Source of the DNA: Diphasiastrum complanatum
Taxonomy: Eukaryota; Streptophyta; Lycopodiopsida; Lycopodiales; Lycopodiaceae
Assembly (NCBI GenBank): GCA_029204225.1
Contig: CM055095.1
Span: 32,613,732-32,677,731 of the forward strand
Direction of reading: 5' to 3'
DNA: 64,000 nt
Shown: piece after piece, positions 1-11,547 of the stretch
Position numbering within the stretch: position 1 is the stretch's first letter
Layout of the letters: every line of letters begins with the position of its first letter
Position numbers and translations under genes: made by a program
The notes under the pieces: model-generated
What the model saw: the letters and a program-made list of their open reading frames with translations, nothing else
What the model was told of the DNA's origin: nothing
Database searches by the model: none

Positions 1-739
1 CCTGCATACACGTTCAATCTGGTAATGCCCACAACATGGTCGTGATACCAGAGCATTGTAGGAGGTTGAGAATTTGCATATGTGTAATTTTGAGTAACAA
101 ACTTCGGTCCAGTTTCTCCTTTCTCAGTGAACCATGTATCAGGGTGTCCGTCAGAAGCACTTTCCACCTCTGCTCCATGGAGATGGGTGACTATAGGCAC
201 TCCTCCTGACTTTGGATTCGCCCAATGGATGCTGCTGTCCACAGGCAGAAAGTGAAAAGGATCGGAAATATGATTCTCCCAGCGGACATGAGATATAATA
301 CCTCTTTTGGCTCTGAGTGTGGGTCCAGGAGAAGATGCTGTGGCTTGGCTGGTTCCATATGCATACAAAGTTGTGTTGGGAAGGTCTCGGTGCAGCTTCT
401 GCAGAAAATCAAATCCATCAGTACCAAAATGCAGGGGAGATATCTGTACGGACAATTATATGCACATTCATACGAAACTGCAAATTTTTCTAGGCCATGC
501 AGAGAAAGATATACCTGAGTGATTTTGTAGATTCCTAACGTCAACTGGGCGCCAGTGGATATATCAATCGTTGCTGGTATTGGAAGTTTGTCTACAAACA
601 TTTGCAGATTTGGGGACGGATCCAGTTGTTGGCAGATGGATGGCTGTGCAGTAACCGACTTGAGAAGTAGAGGGATCAACCATGTCCAAGCAATTAGCTG
701 AAAGAATTTTTCAGCAACAAGAACAAAGTGTGTTGCCAT
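1..739 (-). CDS. LPR1-like multicopper oxidase, 5' part (partial)
   Basis: Two exons are visible: 515-739, starting at ATG 739, and 398-1, which runs off the window. The 116-bp intron (399-514) has GT-AG ends and is phase 0. The start gives a signal peptide (a Leu/Ile-rich stretch followed by TAQ). Exon 1 contains the LPR-family motif MFVDKLP. Exon 2 reads KLHRDLP, YAYGTSQA, SPGPT, then the copper-binding motifs THLHG and WYHDH, which are type 2/3 copper ligands. The order and spacing match LOW PHOSPHATE ROOT1/2-type ferroxidases, a bacterial-type multicopper oxidase group in plants. A secreted or cell-wall ferroxidase is the likely role. The rest of the cupredoxin domains lie outside the window. 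An in-frame TTG further upstream (826) is not a plausible start. No lesions are seen. Confidence 0.85.
399..514 (-). other. Intron 1 of the multicopper oxidase gene
   Basis: On the minus strand the donor reads CAG|GTATATC and the acceptor TTTTCTGCAG|AAG. Splicing joins ...KITQ to KLHRDLP in phase 0. This restores the conserved LPR-family sequence, whereas reading through gives unrelated residues. Confidence 0.85.
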
Positions 740-914
740 TGCCCCTTCTCTGATCGTACGATCGAATATCCAGGAATTTGTAATAAATGTCCCCTCAATG
801 GCTTCTTCAATCACACTGCTGCACAAACTGGAAATAACGGTTTTACACTGTTACTCAGGAGGACAATCAATATCTTTGCAGGATTTTTTTTGCTCTAATT
901 AGATCTGCAGTGCT

Positions 915-920
915 TCTCTC

Positions 921-975
<55 letters not shown>
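915..975. repeat. (TC)n microsatellite
   Basis: About 60 bp of TC repeat with one CC interruption. It lies about 175 bp upstream of the multicopper oxidase ATG, so it is probably in the 5' UTR or promoter (GA-rich on the sense strand). Confidence 0.95.
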
Positions 976-978
<3 letters not shown>

Positions 979-1484
979 GCTTGTAGTTCAAGACTGAATA
1001 AAGTATGTATCCTAGCAACTATTAAAACTAAGGTAACCGGTCTGATTGTTACTGGCAATAGTATACAATATCTTTCGATTCAAATCACGGTGAGCCCTGT
1101 AACTCAGAAAATATAGCCTTTATTGAAAACAAGCCATAATTAATCACCAATATCATATGTTTCGTTGAGTGATACGTCGCCGCATCATCTCAACAATTCA
1201 CAAAATTCTACTCTATCAAAGCCCAGGATATGTTGAAAATAGTATATATTGGAAATAGTGTACCAACCTTGGGTCTGCTGAGAAAAGCTGCTGCAATGCA
1301 GATCCAGACGAAACCACCTTTGAAATTTCAAGCTCTACAGGACTATAACCCCAGGCAAGTATCAACCTCCAGCTTACAAACACGCTTTATAGCTCTGATT
1401 CAATCTTCCAGTACAGCTATCTACAACCCCCCACCGGCCCACTTGCCCAAAAATCACCACATCTGCTTATCGGTCTTCAGAGAG

Positions 1485-1492
1485 TATTTATA
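1485..1492 (-). promoter_or_regulatory. Possible TATA box for the multicopper oxidase gene
   Basis: TATAAATA on the minus strand, about 750 bp upstream of the ATG. It would require a long or spliced 5' UTR. Based on the motif alone. Confidence 0.3.
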
Positions 1493-1499
1493 GAGGATA

Positions 1500-3433
1500 T
1501 ATCCACTGGACTGACAGCACTACAAAGACAAGCACTGAAGTGGTGATATCCATTACACGGCATTGACTTGGCTCTGGCACGTTCTATATCAGACAGCAAC
1601 TGAAAGCAAACGCGTGTAGCTACAAAGAAACTTAAATTGTTTACTTTAATTTTCAGTCCAAATGTTAGGCCAGGGATTGAGAACAGTCTACCTGGCAAAT
1701 TGCTCGGCACTTGATTAGAACAAGATTATCTTTGAGACGAGGACAACCTTTTGCTTGTCCTTAAAGTGAGTGAATAATTCAAAAGCTGAAAGGGTTGAAA
1801 ACAACCAAAAGAAACCCAAATCTAGATTTTAAATGATTTGAAACATTATTTTGATACTCTAGAAACTGATCAAGCACCAACACAGTAGGTGTGAGCACAC
1901 GTTCATAGTTCATACCTTTGGAGCATTCTTAACACTCACGATTCACGACATCAACAGCTGATCCTATGACTTCACTCTTGAGGTGCATTGAATTCTACAA
2001 AGATTTCCATTCACAACATTTACTTCCTAAAAGTACAAATGTAAGGATGATTGTGACTTTTGAATGGACATGCTTGCAAATTGTAAAAAGTAATTGGAGT
2101 GCATTACTATTTCAAAAACATATTATAGCTCATAAAATGGCCAAGTTGGAGTGTATTACATCCCATTGTTTGGAAAAGCTGGCAAAGTATAGGAAAGGGA
2201 GTGGCATCTTTCTTCGAAAATTGATTTCATTAAAAACTTACAAGAAGTTCAATTTTTAAAAAATGACAACTTTTTCAAAATGCAGGAAATTTTTTGGTTG
2301 TCATTATTATATAGAGGGAATTTGTGTAGTAAAGCAAGCAGATTTACGAAACCTATGTTACATATGTCTATTGAGTTAAGAAAACTTTTCAGTAATGTAA
2401 ATTTTAAATATTTTGCTAGCAAAAGAAATTGAAATCTAGAAGGCAAAATTTTTCAAATATTGGTTTCCCGAACAATGTCACACCCTATAACAAGTCAAAT
2501 AGTATTGTGTGGGCCATCAAAAAAAAAGTTTAATCCTATAGTAGCATCTGTTGTTAATCTTTTGCCCTTAGAAAAAGATTGTTTATGGGTTCAGAGACCC
2601 TTCAATTATTGCTCTGCATAAACATCCCACCAAATTTTTTGGAAGTTTTAACTCCGTCATGATACAAATAACGCAAAATCACTTCAATGTCATAAGATTT
2701 TTTGTTTTTGAAACCAAATTTAAGCTAATTCAATAAGCAAGTGTTAAACATAGATGATATATTGGGAATTAGATTGCCTAGTGACTTAAGTAAGATTGTA
2801 TTCAAAGAGGTGGTAAAAAATAAATTGGCACTTAAATCTAATAGACTATTGAAATTTGATATTTAGACCTATCCTTCATATGTTATTTCCATGAAATCTT
2901 CAACAAGGTTCATGGACGTCATGACATGGAACTTGCCTTGTCTTTTAAATAAAGATTCACAAAAAAGAAAATGACTTTCATACTATTTTTTCTTAAAAAT
3001 TCATTAGTAAACAATTCCTCAAAATCAACATCATGAAATCCCAAACATCTAAATTTGTGTCTCTATTCTATCAAATGCATTGCTTATAAATTATGCCACC
3101 AAATTAAAGAGCGTATTCATTATGTATTATTGTGTGGCATAAGAACTTAAAATGTTGACAAATATAAATATGCATCGAGGTCATAGCCATTTTCTAGAAT
3201 GTCATACAAGCAATAGTTGCCTTTTTATTTCCTCCCCCTCCCACGGCAACTTGTTGCCCCCATAGGCTAGGACTGTGTTGCATGCAATGCCTCCAATCTC
3301 CCACCCTATATCATGCTACAAAGCTAGTTTGAGTTGTCCTTACTCAATGTGCTACACAGTGCAAAGTAAGTTAAAGTTGAAACACCAACAAAGTGTATGA
3401 AATATGGAAATTGGCTCTTTGTGTGGGGGCCCC
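1500..3433. other. AT-rich intergenic DNA, no gene seen
   Basis: Only short ORFs without recognisable motifs. No LTR ends, primer-binding sites or conserved protein motifs were found. Confidence 0.6.
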
Positions 3434-3612
3434 ATGCTAAAGTCATAAAGTGTTTGAAATTTGTAAGAAGTTGCAAGGAATTATCACTCAAATATTAAAA
3501 TTCACAACTTTATGCTAGAGTCACAAAGTGTTTGAAATTTGTAAGAAGTTGCAAGGAATTATCACTCAAATATTAAAATTCACAACTTTATGCTAGAGTC
3601 CCAAAGTGTTTA
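3434..3612. repeat. 78-bp tandem repeat, about 2.3 copies
   Basis: The unit starts with ATGCTARAGTC at 3434, 3512 and 3590, an exact period of 78. Copies are nearly identical, so the duplication is recent. Confidence 0.95.
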
Positions 3613-3942
3613 AAGTCATTAATCAAATAGGTGCATCTAAGTTGCGAAGAGTCTTGCCTCTAGTAAGTATCGGATTCCGTCAACAATTGACAACTCCTAC
3701 ATGTACTCTAAACAATATCGGAACTTGTCAAAATGACAATTTTACACAAATTATGCACTTCAACATTAGACATCCCAAATATGCGAGGGGCTTGTCAAAG
3801 ACATCCAAAGTGGCCTATGAAGGGCAAGACAGGTGTCATTTTTCAACACTACTAGTAGATGTTTTATGAGACTTATCTTTCTATAAAATATTTCTTGTAA
3901 TGTAATCTTCTTGAAGGATTTCTTATGGGCTACATGATGTGT

Positions 3943-3968
3943 CACACACACACACACACACACACACA
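3943..3968. repeat. (CA)13 microsatellite
   Basis: Uninterrupted CA dinucleotides. Confidence 0.95.
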
Positions 3969-4128
3969 ATATGCTTATCCAAGTCAAAAAAGTTCACATA
4001 AAGGATACAATGCGTAAGCCACTATAATCATGTGAATTAGTATAAACCACAAAGCATTGACTTGTTGGCACAACCTTTTTCATGGCACTATTCAAAAAGT
4101 CCAAAAATAGAAAGCATCTAGAAGCAAG

Positions 4129-4209
4129 CATAGTCAATGCCATATTCTTTACTTTGAGTAAGTTTATCTATGATTACATGTATTAGCAAAGAATATGGCA
4201 TTGACTATG
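4129..4209. repeat. Inverted repeat: 22-bp perfect arms, 37-nt loop
   Basis: Left arm 4129-4150 (CATAGTCAATGC, then CATATTCTTT) is the exact reverse complement of 4188-4209. The arms stop abruptly, with only scattered pairing outside. It could be a small foldback element or a hairpin RNA precursor. No TIR or TSD identified. Confidence 0.85.
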
Positions 4210-4305
4210 TTCATGGTAACAAATAAGAAATCATAGTACAAAACATGTAGGAGCAAACAAACTCAATCTCATTTTCTATAGCTTTGTTTGAGATTTTAGC
4301 TTTAT

Positions 4306-5889
<1,584 letters not shown>

Positions 5890-6060
5890 AATAATTATGA
5901 AAATTCAAGGTGAAGGTAGTACTAATGGCCAAAGAACTTTGGAAAATAGTCGATGGAACCGAACTAATTCCTAGTGTCGATGAGCAATCCATTTCCAAGT
6001 GGAAGCTCAGGGATGGAAAGGCTTTCGCCTTGATCACCGTTAACATCTTCAACAGAAGAT
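5890..6060 (+). pseudogene. Copia gag N-terminal fragment
   Basis: The reading contains VLMAKELWKIVDGTE and WKLRDGKAFALI, typical of the N-terminal gag (DUF4219/UBN2-like) part of plant copia elements. It loses similarity after about 50 residues and abuts a minus-strand RT fragment. A better-preserved relative is the minus-strand gag at 59174-59467. Confidence 0.6.
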
Positions 6061-6109
6061 TTGGTGATTTGTCTAATTTGAACTCTTTTGTAAAGCCATT
6101 GAAATAATT

Positions 6110-6294
6110 GAATAATAGATTAGAATAATGGTAACCATTCATTTCCAACAGATCTATAGTAAAGTGAATGATCATACTCACTCATCTTGAAAGTTTGAGA
6201 AAGTAGAAAGATGTTACGCTTAGCATACCAACTCCTTGGTGCTTGCTTAAGTCCATAAAAACTCTTTTGTAGAAAACACACATGGATAGGCTTG
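6110..6294 (-). pseudogene. Element B: distal RT fragment (left of insertion)
   Basis: The minus strand reads PIHVCFLQKSFYGLKQAPRSW, the conserved LYGLKQAPR-type RT motif. It stops at 6294 where element A begins. The matching proximal RT half is at 11188-11547. The halves meet in frame once element A and one 4-bp duplication are removed, so they are one old RT gene split by an insertion. Confidence 0.75.
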
Positions 6295-6822
6295 TGTGGA
6301 AAAAGTCCAAAATGGACCAAGAGTGGATTCTAATCTGATCCTCAAGAGGGATTGGATGTTAGATTTACTTGATCTATCAATCTACATAAGATTAAGATCA
6401 ATCTAGATCAATTCTAGCATAAAATCTTAACAAGAACAATCATTTATTGAAGGTAAATGTACTTGCTGGTTTCACACGTGTGAAACCCTGTCAGAGTATG
6501 GACTCCAACCTGAAAATAAAGTACACTATGATAGAACCTCAAAACAATCAAAACAAATGTAGACAAATAAAGAGAATTACAGAAAATTGCTTCCAAAACC
6601 AAGATTGATGTTTCATATTGATTGTGGCCAAATATGCCTCTATATATACACTTCTTGGAGCTCAAGGTACTGATCATGCATCAGATCTCACACGTGTGAG
6701 GATGCCTTGTCATCATCATGCAATTTTGACACTTGGATCAAACTTTCTATTTTGGGCATTTTTGGTCCAATTTCCTACTATATGGAGATCTTCATAGAAA
6801 TCTTCTAGAAGCAAAAACTCAC
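6295..6822 (-). repeat. Element A 3' LTR, distal part
   Basis: Matches 10364-10900 closely; differences cluster in the first 150 bp. It contains a 20-bp perfect palindrome GGTTTCACACGTGTGAAACC (6468-6487) and another CACACGTGTG at 6689-6698. The match stops at 6822, where an inverted segment begins. Confidence 0.9.
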
Positions 6823-7264
6823 CTACTTCATCATTTTGTGAGGGAGAAAGTGCAAGCAAAGGAGATCAAGCTTATTCATGTTTCATCATCAGATTGCATT
6901 GCTGATATACTCACCAAGGCATTGCCTAAAGATCCATTTGTAAAATTAAGATTGGCTCTTGGAGTTATAGATAGATCTATGCTAGATTTTTGAGGAGTGT
7001 GAAAAATGCAAAAATAAGCTTGGTAGAGGCCAAAAATCTTGTATATAGGACAAACACACATGTGTGGAGCCTATTCCCACGTGCAAAACTAGTGTACTTG
7101 TCATGTACCATAATCATATATGTTGAAAGTTCTAGTGGCTAAAATGGCCAAAAACTAGTTTTCTAAATATATGACACATGGCATCAATCTATTGATTGCA
7201 TGAGCCAAATACTTTTGATAGGTGTCATATCCCATGTGTAGAGGACAGCTCACACGTGTGGTGT
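6823..7264 (+). other. Inverted segment of element A (RNase H end + LTR start)
   Basis: Reads in the opposite direction to the rest of element A. 6826-6993 encodes the C-terminal RNase H tail (HHFVREK...DCIADILTKALP) with a stop, then a purine tract, then the LTR start TGTGAAAAATG at about 6997. 6997-7260 is the reverse complement of the distal part of 10905-11187. The simplest explanation is an inversion of about 440 bp with loss of some sequence at each junction. Confidence 0.8.
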
Positions 7265-8684
7265 TGTTGTCATAGCTTTATACTCGGATTCTGTTGATGA
7301 AAGAGAGATGGTATCTTGCTTTTTGGAAAGCCAAGATATCCTCAAAGCACACTTCATCACTTTCCTTAGAAACTTTTACACTTAGTTCCATGGGAGTTTC
7401 AACTCCTTTACAATGGATCATGCCAAATTTTGCTAAGATTGATCTAGCATACTTAGATTGACATATGAAAGTAAAATCATTACTTATAGTGACTTCTATT
7501 CCAAGTATAACTTTAAGAAGTCCTAGATCTACCATTCTAAATTCACTAGACAAGGGAATTTTTACATTTTTGATGCCATCTAGATCATTTCCTGTGAGTA
7601 TAATGTCATCAACATATAAAACTAAGATAATGATCTTCCCATCATTACATTTGTAGTACAATGATGGTTCATAAGAACTTACAACAAATCTAATGGAAAT
7701 AAGATAGGAATGCAACCTAGAGTACCATTCTCTTGGTGCTTGCTTGAGTCCATAAAGACTCTTCTTCAAGAAACACATCTTGTCTTCTTCTCCATCTTTG
7801 ATAAAGCCCTCGGGTTGGCACATGTAGATTTCCTCTTCCAAGAATCCATTCAAGAAAGCATTTGTCACATCAAGTTGGAAGAGCTCCCATTTGAAAGAAG
7901 TAGCAAGACATATGATTAATCTAATGGTCACAAGCTTTGCAACAGGTGCAAAGATTTCATCATAATCTATGCCTTGGACTTGCAAAAAACCTTTTGCTAC
8001 AAGTCTAGCTTTATACTTATGAATGGAACCATCTTGATTATATTTCAATCTATATATCCATTTACAAGTAAGAGGCTTCTTTCCATAAGTTAAATCAACA
8101 AGCTTCCAAGTTTGATTTTCCATTAATGCATCAAACTCTACTTGCATAGCTTTCCTCCAATATTGAGACTTATTTGCTTTCTCAAAACTAGTTGGATCTT
8201 CAAGCATAGAAGTCAAGAAAGTATAAGAGTTGAGTAGTTGAGAATCTTCCCTTTGCTCCCCTTTGTCACTATAAGTGAGCCTTGATGGCTCAATCCTTGT
8301 CCTTGTTGACCTTCTTGGCACCCTTGGACTTTGAGTAGGTTCCACTTGGTCTTCATCTTCATGAAGCTCCTCCTCGGCCATAGCATGATCCTTGACAGGT
8401 TGAGTGTTGTTGGAAGTCACCTTTCCTTTGGCTTGGAGAGGTTCATAAAAAAGTACATCTCTACTTACAACAACTTTTTTGGTAATAGGATCAAATATCC
8501 TATAAGATTTGAAAGTATAACCAACAAAGATGCCTTTGAAAGAAGTGGCATCTTCCTTTTTACTTGTTTCTATAGGAATATGTACATAACAAGTACATCC
8601 AAAAACTTTCAAATCACTAAGATTTGGCTTTTTGCCAAACAATACTTCATAAGGTGTAAGTCCTTTAATGACACTATTAGTCAT
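7265..8684 (-). pseudogene. Element A: integrase C-term, RT, RNase H remnant
   Basis: The minus strand carries LTPYEVLFGKKPNLSDLKVFG (integrase C-terminal part), CKWIYRLKYNQDGS, QLDVTNAFLNGFLEEEIYM, LYGLKQAPREWYSRL and LYVDDIILTGN (RT catalytic YVDD). After FEDI the frame jumps to an RNase H motif (SWLSKKQDTISLSS, read in the shifted frame), skipping about 95 codons present in element D. A short GATATCTTGG match at the joint suggests a microhomology-mediated deletion. RNase H is then cut by the inversion. Confidence 0.85.
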
Positions 8685-9520
8685 TCTTTTACATAGAAAG
8701 TTTTCACATAAAATAGCTTCTCCCCAAATGAAATAGGAAGGGATGTATCTAATCTCATAGCTTTAGCACACTCACATAGTGTCCTATTCTTTCTCTCAGC
8801 TACTCCATTTTGTTGTGGAGTATATGTGCAAGTAAACTCTCTTCTAATGCCATTAGTTTCACAAAACTCTTTCATCCTATTGGAGATGTACTCCCCTCCA
8901 TGATCACTTCTTAATAGTTTCAAGCTAGTATTAAGTTGCTTTTCGACAAGAGTTTTGAACTTTACAAAGGAATCAAAAACTTCACTTTTCTTAGACAAGA
9001 GATAAACCCAAGAGTATCTTGATCTATCATCAATAAAAGTGACATACATAAGAGGTCCACCATTTGATTCATGTGAAAATGAATGAACATCCGAGTGTAT
9101 AAGGTCAAGAGGAGAGTTAGATCTTTTCAAAGATCTCTTGAAAGGTAGCTTATGAGATTTGGAGAGTCCACAAGCTTCACAAAGCTTGCCACACCTTCCA
9201 CAAAAGAAACACTTTAGCTTCTTCTTGTCCTTCTTGCTCTTGCCTTTGGAACTTGATGCTCCATCTTTGCTCTCCATCTCCATGTCTTGAGTCTTCTTGG
9301 ATGGAAACTTCTTCTTCTTTCCTTTCAAGATAAAGTTAGCTTTTTCATCACCATCATTCAAAGATAAGGAACTCATCCTACTTTTGATATGAAGCATTCT
9401 ACTCTCCTCACTTACAAACATACTTTGAAGTTTTTCAATACTAGGATGAGTATCCTTGAAGTATTCTTGGATCCATAAATTGCTTTTAATGAATCCCATG
9501 CCTCTTTGGATGTGGTACAA
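8681..9520 (-). pseudogene. Element A: gag C-term fused to integrase core
   Basis: A Lys-rich gag tail leads into CFFCGRCGKLCEACGLSKSHK: the first Cys pair of the CCHC zinc knuckle is joined directly to the GAG-pre-integrase CEAC motif, deleting the whole protease. The integrase core keeps HSDVH, RSDHGGEY and QNGVAERKNR, so the DD35E triad is intact here. The frame breaks by one base near FWGEA, just before 8684. Confidence 0.85.
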
Positions 9521-9834
9521 GATGAGATTTCCTTCAAAAGTTCATTACTTACATTCATCTTTATGCAATGTAATGCAACTCTACATCTCTTTTTGTACTT
9601 TGCCAATTCAGCTCCTCCTTGGGGTTCTACTTCCACCTGAAGTACTATGTCATAAAGATCATGAAGTACAAGTAAAGACTCCATTCGAACTATCCAAGTA
9701 GCATAATTAGTGGATGCAAGTCTTTCACTAGCTTCAAGCAAAAAACCACCCATTGATGCCATTTTTGAATGTGAAAAAGCACTAGAAACTCTTATGGCTT
9801 CTCTAAGAGATCTGAACCTAGAGTCTTCTAGCAA
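9412..9834 (-). pseudogene. Element A: gag N-terminal part
   Basis: From the internal Met (MASMGGFLLEASERL) it reads a copia gag with WIVRMESLLVLHDLYDIV and CIKMNVSNELLKEI. The frame is lost after NTSRIL, where a deletion removes the middle of gag and shifts into the 9520 frame. Confidence 0.85.
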
Positions 9835-10350
9835 TTAGAAAGCTTATAGACACAATCCTATCACTCATGAACCAATCTAGAATGATGGAAATTTAGATAC
9901 TAGTCTCAAACTTGCAAAATCACTCCTTAATCTATGATTTTTAGCAATCTCTCTCTTCAACTTCAACATACACTCAAAAAATCAGAGTAGATCAATTAAT
10001 GCACCTAATTCAAGATTCAAATTTAATTTTTTGGCTGATCTAATCCAAGAACTAATCAAGGGATTAGATTCTCTATAGAAAATGCTTGATTTTGCACTAA
10101 AAATCACTCAAATTGGGTGTGTGAGTCAAATTGTACAAATTTTTGAAATTTCTCAGCCAAAACCGGAGCTGTACGGCCTCACACATGTGAAAAGGGTTCC
10201 TACAGCCCACAACAAGTTTTGGTCCAAAAATTTTAAGGATATCTATCAAATCCAACTTGCTACCCAAAATTTGACTAGTTTCCTAAAACTTGCTAATTTT
10301 GGCTTTGATTTGGGTCAACCCTATCAATTTCAATAAAACCCCTTGTACTT

Positions 10351-10363
10351 GGCTCTGATACCA
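10351..10363 (-). promoter_or_regulatory. Element A primer-binding site (tRNA-iMet)
   Basis: The minus strand reads TGGTATCAGAGCC directly after the LTR end CCACA. It is the standard plant copia primer site complementary to the initiator tRNA-Met 3' end. Confidence 0.9.
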
Positions 10364-11187
10364 TGTGGAAAAAGTACAAAATGGACCAAGAGTGGATCCT
10401 AATCTAATCCTCAAGAGGGATTGGATGTTAGATTTACTTGATCTATCAATCTACAAAAGATTACAATCAATCTAGATCAATTCTAGACATATAATCTTAA
10501 CAAGAACAATCATTTATTGAAGGTAAATGTACTTGCTGGTTTCACACATGTGAAACCCTGTCAGAGTATGGACTCCAACCTGAAAATAAAGTACACTATG
10601 ATAGAACCTCAAAACAATCAAAACAAATGTAGACAAATAGAGAGAATTACAGAAAATTGCTTCCAAAACCAAGATTGATGTTTCATATTGATTGTGGCCA
10701 AATATGCCTCTATATATACACTTCTTGGAGTTCGAGGTACTGATCATGCATCAGATCTCACACGTGTGAGGATGCCTTGTCATCATCATGCAATTTTGAC
10801 ACTTGGATCAAACTTTCTATTTTGGGCATTTTTGGTCGAATTTCCTACTATATGGAGATCTTCATAGAAATCTTCTAGAAGCAAAAACTCACCTACTTCA
10901 GATATTTCCACACGTGTGAGCTGTCCTCTACACATGGGATATGACACCTATCAAAAGTATTTGGCTCATGCAATCAATAGATTGATGCCATGTGTCATAT
11001 ATCTAGAAAACTAGTTTTTAGCCATTTTAGCCACTAGAACTTGAATTAAATCATATGTACAACATATATGATTATGGTACATGACAAGTACACTAGTTTC
11101 ACACGTGGGAACAGGATCCACACATGTGTGTTTGTCCTATATACAAGATTTTTGGCCTCTACCAATCTTATTTTTGCATTTTTCACA
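10364..11187 (-). repeat. Element A 5' LTR
   Basis: 824 bp with inverted ends TGTG/CACA. It carries a TATA-like CTATATATAC near 10712 and CACACGTGTG at 10759-10768 and 10909-10918. The 20-bp palindrome of the other LTR is mutated here (CACACATGTG), as expected from CpG decay. Confidence 0.9.
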
Positions 11188-11547
11188 CTTGTCATGTGAA
11201 ATGTAGCCCTTAAGTTGCTCCATAAACACCTCCTCTTCAAGATCACCATTCAAGAATGCATTTGTGATATCCAATTTCCGTAGATCCCATCCAAAAAGTG
11301 TTGCAAGAGATATGATGACCCAAATGCTTACCATCTTTTCCATGGGTGCAAAGGTCTCATCATAGTCAATTCCATATTCTTGTGCATATCCTTTTGCCAC
11401 CAACCTTGCTTTGTACCTGTTGATTGATCCATCTTGGTTTGTGTTCACTTTGAAGATCCACTTGCATCCAATAGCCTTCTTGTCCTTTGGAAGTTCCACC
11501 AATCTCCGTGTGTCATTCTTCATAAGAGCTTGATACTCAAGATCCAT
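11188..11547 (-). pseudogene. Element B: proximal RT fragment
   Basis: The minus strand reads CKWIFKVNTNQDGSINRYKA, VAKGYAQEYGIDYDETFAP and LDITNAFLNGDLEEEVFM, the N-terminal half of copia RT. It ends at GYISHDK where element A starts. It belongs to the same family as element C, and shows what the RT of that family normally looks like. Confidence 0.85.

Larger units (their letters stand above)
6295..11187 (-). mobile_element. Ty1-copia element A, nested in element B
   Basis: Minus-strand element. The 5' LTR is 10364-11187 (824 bp, TGTG...CACA ends) and the PBS is at 10351-10363. It then carries gag, integrase and RT, ending in a rearranged 3' LTR at 6295-7264. CTTG flanks both ends (6291-6294 and 11188-11191), a probable target-site duplication; five bases are possible if the LTR end is set one base in. 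It interrupts the RT of element B. Internal deletions remove protease and part of RT/RNase H, so it is not autonomous. Confidence 0.85.

Noticed and set aside
740-826. N-terminal extension of the multicopper oxidase to 826
   Set aside because: Begins with TTG; the ATG at 739 gives a proper signal peptide.
1230-1493. 87-aa plus-strand ORF
   Set aside because: No motif; lies in the presumed promoter or 5' UTR of the multicopper oxidase.
6823-7264. Self-integration as the cause of the inversion in element A
   Set aside because: Self-integration joins an LTR terminus to an internal site; neither breakpoint is at an LTR terminus.
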